Source: an uncultured Bacilli bacterium
Lineage (GTDB): Bacteria; Bacillota_I; Bacilli_A; RF39; UBA660
Direction: 5' to 3'
DNA length: 33,542 nucleotides
NCBI GenBank assembly: GCA_947631155.1
Contig: CANRKG010000016.1
Coordinates: 1-33,542 of the forward strand
Numbering within the stretch: position 1 is the first letter of the stretch; each line of letters opens with the position of its first letter. Under the pieces are notes generated by a model. The model searched no databases, was not told the origin of the DNA, and was given only the letters and a program-made list of their open reading frames with translations. The translations under genes were made by a program, and so were the position numbers. This document shows positions 31,670 to 33,542 of the stretch, piece by piece.

Positions 31670-32252
31670 GTTAACAGTATTAAGAATTATTTTAAGTTTA
31701 TTTGTAATTGCAATTTTAACATTTCCTTTTTATACTGTTGGTATAGATTGGCCAAAGTATAATGTATTAGGAGTTGTTATAAATATAAAATATATTGTAG
31801 TAGGAATTATTTTTATAATAGCAAGTGTTACAGATTATATTGATGGTTATTTGGCTAGAAAGAATAATCAAGTTACAGATACTGGTAAAATGTTAGATGC
31901 AATAGCTGATAAAATATTAGTAAATTCAATATTAATTATTTTAGCTGCACAGGGATTTATTTCTGTAATAATTCCGGTTGTATTAGTTCTAAGGGATATC
32001 GTGGTTGACGCTATTAAAATGGAAGCTGCTGGAAAAGGAAAAGTTGTTGCCGCAATAAAAAGTGGTAAGATAAAAACAGCAGCACTTATGGTAGGAACGG
32101 TTTTAGTTTTGTTCTATAATTTACCATTTGAAGCTATAAATATTAGAATGGATGATTTCTTATTGTATTTTGCTACTATTATGTCTATTCTTTCAGCTAT
32201 AGAATATTTTAATTTAAATAAAAATATAATTTTTTCAAAAGAAGAAATTTAA
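31653..32252 (+). CDS. pgsA: Phosphatidylglycerophosphate synthase
   Basis: 199 residues, integral membrane CDP-alcohol phosphatidyltransferase with the full signature DG-x2-AR-x8-G-x3-D-x3-D (DGYLARKNNQVTDTGKMLDAIAD, split here as DGYLAR ... G ... D ... D). It makes phosphatidylglycerol phosphate from CDP-diacylglycerol and glycerol 3-phosphate. Several hydrophobic helices surround the site. AAGGAGGA ribosome site; translation is coupled to the RodZ-like gene. The cinA gene found before recA in Bacillus is absent. Confidence 0.94.
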   Translation: MNLPTKLTVLRIILSLFVIAILTFPFYTVGIDWPKYNVLGVVINIKYIVVGIIFIIASVTDYIDGYLARKNNQVTDTGKMLDAIADKILVNSILIILAAQGFISVIIPVVLVLRDIVVDAIKMEAAGKGKVVAAIKSGKIKTAALMVGTVLVLFYNLPFEAINIRMDDFLLYFATIMSILSAIEYFNLNKNIIFSKEEI

Positions 32253-32274
32253 AAATACCTTAATTAAAATGGTG

Positions 32275-32305
32275 AAAAAGTCTTTTCTATTAGAGACTTT
32301 TTTAT
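32275..32305 (+). terminator. Terminator of the rodZ-like/pgsA operon
   Basis: AAAAAGTCT (32275-32283) pairs with AGACTTTTT (32294-32302) around a 10-base loop, with further T bases. Confidence 0.85.
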
Positions 32306-32332
32306 TTTTTATACATGTAAAATCAGTAAAAT

Positions 32333-32346
32333 AAAACAATTGTTCG
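32333..32346 (+). promoter_or_regulatory. Candidate LexA (SOS) box upstream of recA
   Basis: AAAACAATTGTTCG resembles the Gram-positive LexA consensus CGAACnnnnGTTCG with two mismatches in the left arm. It lies 9 bases upstream of the -35. Confidence 0.4.
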
Positions 32347-32355
32347 AAAAAACTC

Positions 32356-32384
32356 TTGCAATTTTAGAAAAGTTATTATACAAT
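32356..32384 (+). promoter_or_regulatory. Promoter of recA
   Basis: TTGCAA (32356-32361), 17-base spacer, TACAAT (32379-32384). Confidence 0.75.
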
Positions 32385-32415
32385 AAAATTGTAAGTTATT
32401 TGCAAGGAGGAAATT

Positions 32416-33438
32416 ATGAGTAAAACAGTTAGTAAAGAAATAAATAAAGATAAAGCTCTAGAACAAGTATTAAATGATATTGAAAAACAATTTGGTAAAG
32501 GTGCCATTATGAAATTAGGAGAAAGCACTCATACAAAAGTTGATGTTTGTTCAACAGGTTGCTTATCTTTGGATGTTGCTTTAGGGGTAGGCGGTTACCC
32601 TCGTGGTAGAATTATTGAAATTTATGGACCTGAATCAAGTGGTAAAACAACTTTTGCCTTACAAGCTATTGCTGAACAACAAAAGAGAGGTGGACGAGCA
32701 GCTTTTATAGATGCAGAACATGCCTTAGATCCAGTTTATGCTGAGAAATTAGGAGTAAATATAAATGAATTGTTATTATCACAGCCTGATACAGGAGAAC
32801 AAGCCTTAGAAATTTGCGAAGCTCTTGTCAGAAGTGAAGCTGTTAGTATTATTGTTATCGATTCTGTAGCAGCTTTAGTACCACAAGCAGAAATAGATGG
32901 TGAAATGGGAGATTCTCATGTTGGTCTTCAAGCCCGTTTAATGTCTCAAGCTTTAAGAAAATTATCTGGAACAATTAACAAAACAAAAACTACAGCTATT
33001 TTTATTAATCAATTGAGAGAAAAAGTAGGAATAATGTTTGGAAATCCAGAAACTACGCCAGGTGGTAGAGCCTTAAAATTTTATTCAACGATTAGATTGG
33101 ATATAAGACGTAATGAACAATTAAAAATTGGAGATGGAGTAGTTGGAAATAAGACTACTGTAAAGGTTGTTAAAAATAAAGTAGCTCCTCCATTTAAAAC
33201 AGCCGTTGTTGATATTATGTATGGTGAAGGTGTATCAAGAGAAGGTGAAATAGTAGATTTAGGTGTCGAAGCTGGAGTAATTGATAAAACTGGTGCTTGG
33301 TATTCATATAAAGGTGAAAAACTTGGTCAGGGAAAAGAAAATGTTAAATTATTATTAAAAGATAATGTAGAGCTAAAGGAAGAATTAGAACAAAAAGTTC
33401 GTGAATATTACGATATTTCCTTAGATACAGAAAAATAA
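32416..33438 (+). CDS. recA: Recombinase RecA
   Basis: 340 residues, a normal length. Walker A GPESSGKT (71-78), Walker B VIDSVAAL (about 146-153), the DNA-binding loops including [19 protein letters not shown] and [17 protein letters not shown] (about 205-221), and an acidic C-terminus. It forms filaments on single-stranded DNA for strand exchange and induces LexA self-cleavage. Strong AAGGAGG site. It has its own promoter, with a possible SOS box, after the pgsA terminator. Confidence 0.99.
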   Translation: MSKTVSKEINKDKALEQVLNDIEKQFGKGAIMKLGESTHTKVDVCSTGCLSLDVALGVGGYPRGRIIEIYGPESSGKTTFALQAIAEQQKRGGRAAFIDAEHALDPVYAEKLGVNINELLLSQPDTGEQALEICEALVRSEAVSIIVIDSVAALVPQAEIDGEMGDSHVGLQARLMSQALRKLSGTINKTKTTAIFINQLREKVGIMFGNPETTPGGRALKFYSTIRLDIRRNEQLKIGDGVVGNKTTVKVVKNKVAPPFKTAVVDIMYGEGVSREGEIVDLGVEAGVIDKTGAWYSYKGEKLGQGKENVKLLLKDNVELKEELEQKVREYYDISLDTEK

Positions 33439-33445
33439 TTATAAA

Positions 33446-33505
33446 AGAATCTATATCATAGATTCTCAGACTGTTGACAAAGCAAAATTTGAAAATAGTC
33501 TTTTT
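33446..33505 (+). terminator. Terminator region after recA
   Basis: First hairpin AGAATCTAT (33446-33454) with ATAGATTCT (33458-33466) lacks a T-tract. A second stem starting AGACTGTT (33468-33475) pairs with AATAGTCT (33494-33501) and is followed by TTTT, so it may be the actual stop. Confidence 0.6.
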
Positions 33506-33523
33506 ATATTTAAAAAAATGTAT

Positions 33524-33529
33524 TATAAT
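33524..33529 (+). promoter_or_regulatory. -10 element for a gene beyond the window
   Basis: TATAAT close to the right edge with no gene after it in the window; a plus-strand gene probably starts beyond 33542. Confidence 0.35.
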
Positions 33530-33542
33530 TAAATTGCGAGTT

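Noticed and set aside
1-33542. CRISPR array, insertion sequence or prophage
   Set aside because: No regularly spaced repeats, transposase, integrase or phage structural genes were seen on either strand.

Overview
The window is AT-rich chromosomal backbone from a low-GC, Gram-positive-type, endospore-forming bacterium (Bacillota). The evidence is strong AGGAGG-type ribosome binding sites, a type B RNase P RNA, EzrA, GpsB, DnaD and RecU, two FemA/FemB-type transferases, and three spore genes (an alpha/beta SASP, spoIVA and a spoVIF homologue). The gene blocks recall Bacillus subtilis: thiI-SASP-ackA-nrnA, spoIVA-der-hup, dnaD-nth facing ponA-recU, gpsB-rnpB, and rodZ-like-pgsA-recA. The compact layout and many paralogue-poor small proteins fit an uncultured gut-type Bacilli/Clostridia lineage, but species cannot be fixed from sequence alone. 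TGA is a normal stop here (it ends trmB, dnaD and der).

Layout. 1-2829 (minus strand): two overlapping FemAB-family genes and a small coiled-coil protein. 2907-6015 (plus): trmB, then a lipoprotein, a charged 340-residue protein with a SepF-like N-terminus, and a YtxG/YtxH-like pair that read as one envelope operon. 6141-9260 (plus): a HAD phosphatase, the decayed remains of a CYTH-domain gene, tyrS and a histidine phosphatase. 9273-10577 (minus): an orphan 434-residue helical-repeat protein with its own promoter and terminator and atypical codon use, the only clearly accessory gene. 10788-11534 (minus): rpsD with a structured leader that looks like the S4 autoregulatory element. 11682-18511 (plus): ezrA, thiI, SASP, ackA, nrnA, engB and a small unknown. 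18547-21907 (minus): spoIVA, spoVIF, a small coiled-coil gene and der. 22050-26757 (plus): a pair of membrane proteins, hup, an endonuclease/exonuclease/phosphatase-family protein, cca, dnaD and nth. 26764-30140 (minus): a class A penicillin-binding protein and recU. 30306-33438 (plus): a possible 35-residue ORF, gpsB, rnpB, a RodZ-like protein, pgsA and recA.

How it fits together. Much of the window serves cell envelope growth and division (FemAB, EzrA, GpsB, PBP1A, RodZ-like, PgsA, YtxGH), translation (trmB, tyrS, rpsD, thiI, cca, rnpB, engB, der), DNA maintenance (hup, dnaD, nth, recU, recA) and sporulation. Intergenic space is tight. Many rho-independent terminators contain the stop codon of the gene they end, and several promoters sit so close to the ribosome binding site that the implied 5' leader is under 20 nt. 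No tRNA, rRNA, CRISPR array, insertion sequence or prophage was seen.

No obvious new defence or mobile system is present. The points most worth a second look are the orphan 434-residue gene, the dead CYTH gene fused by overlap to tyrS, the SepF-like charged protein, the shared sporulation-type promoter of spoVIF and the 78-residue gene, and the gpsB/rnpB overlap.
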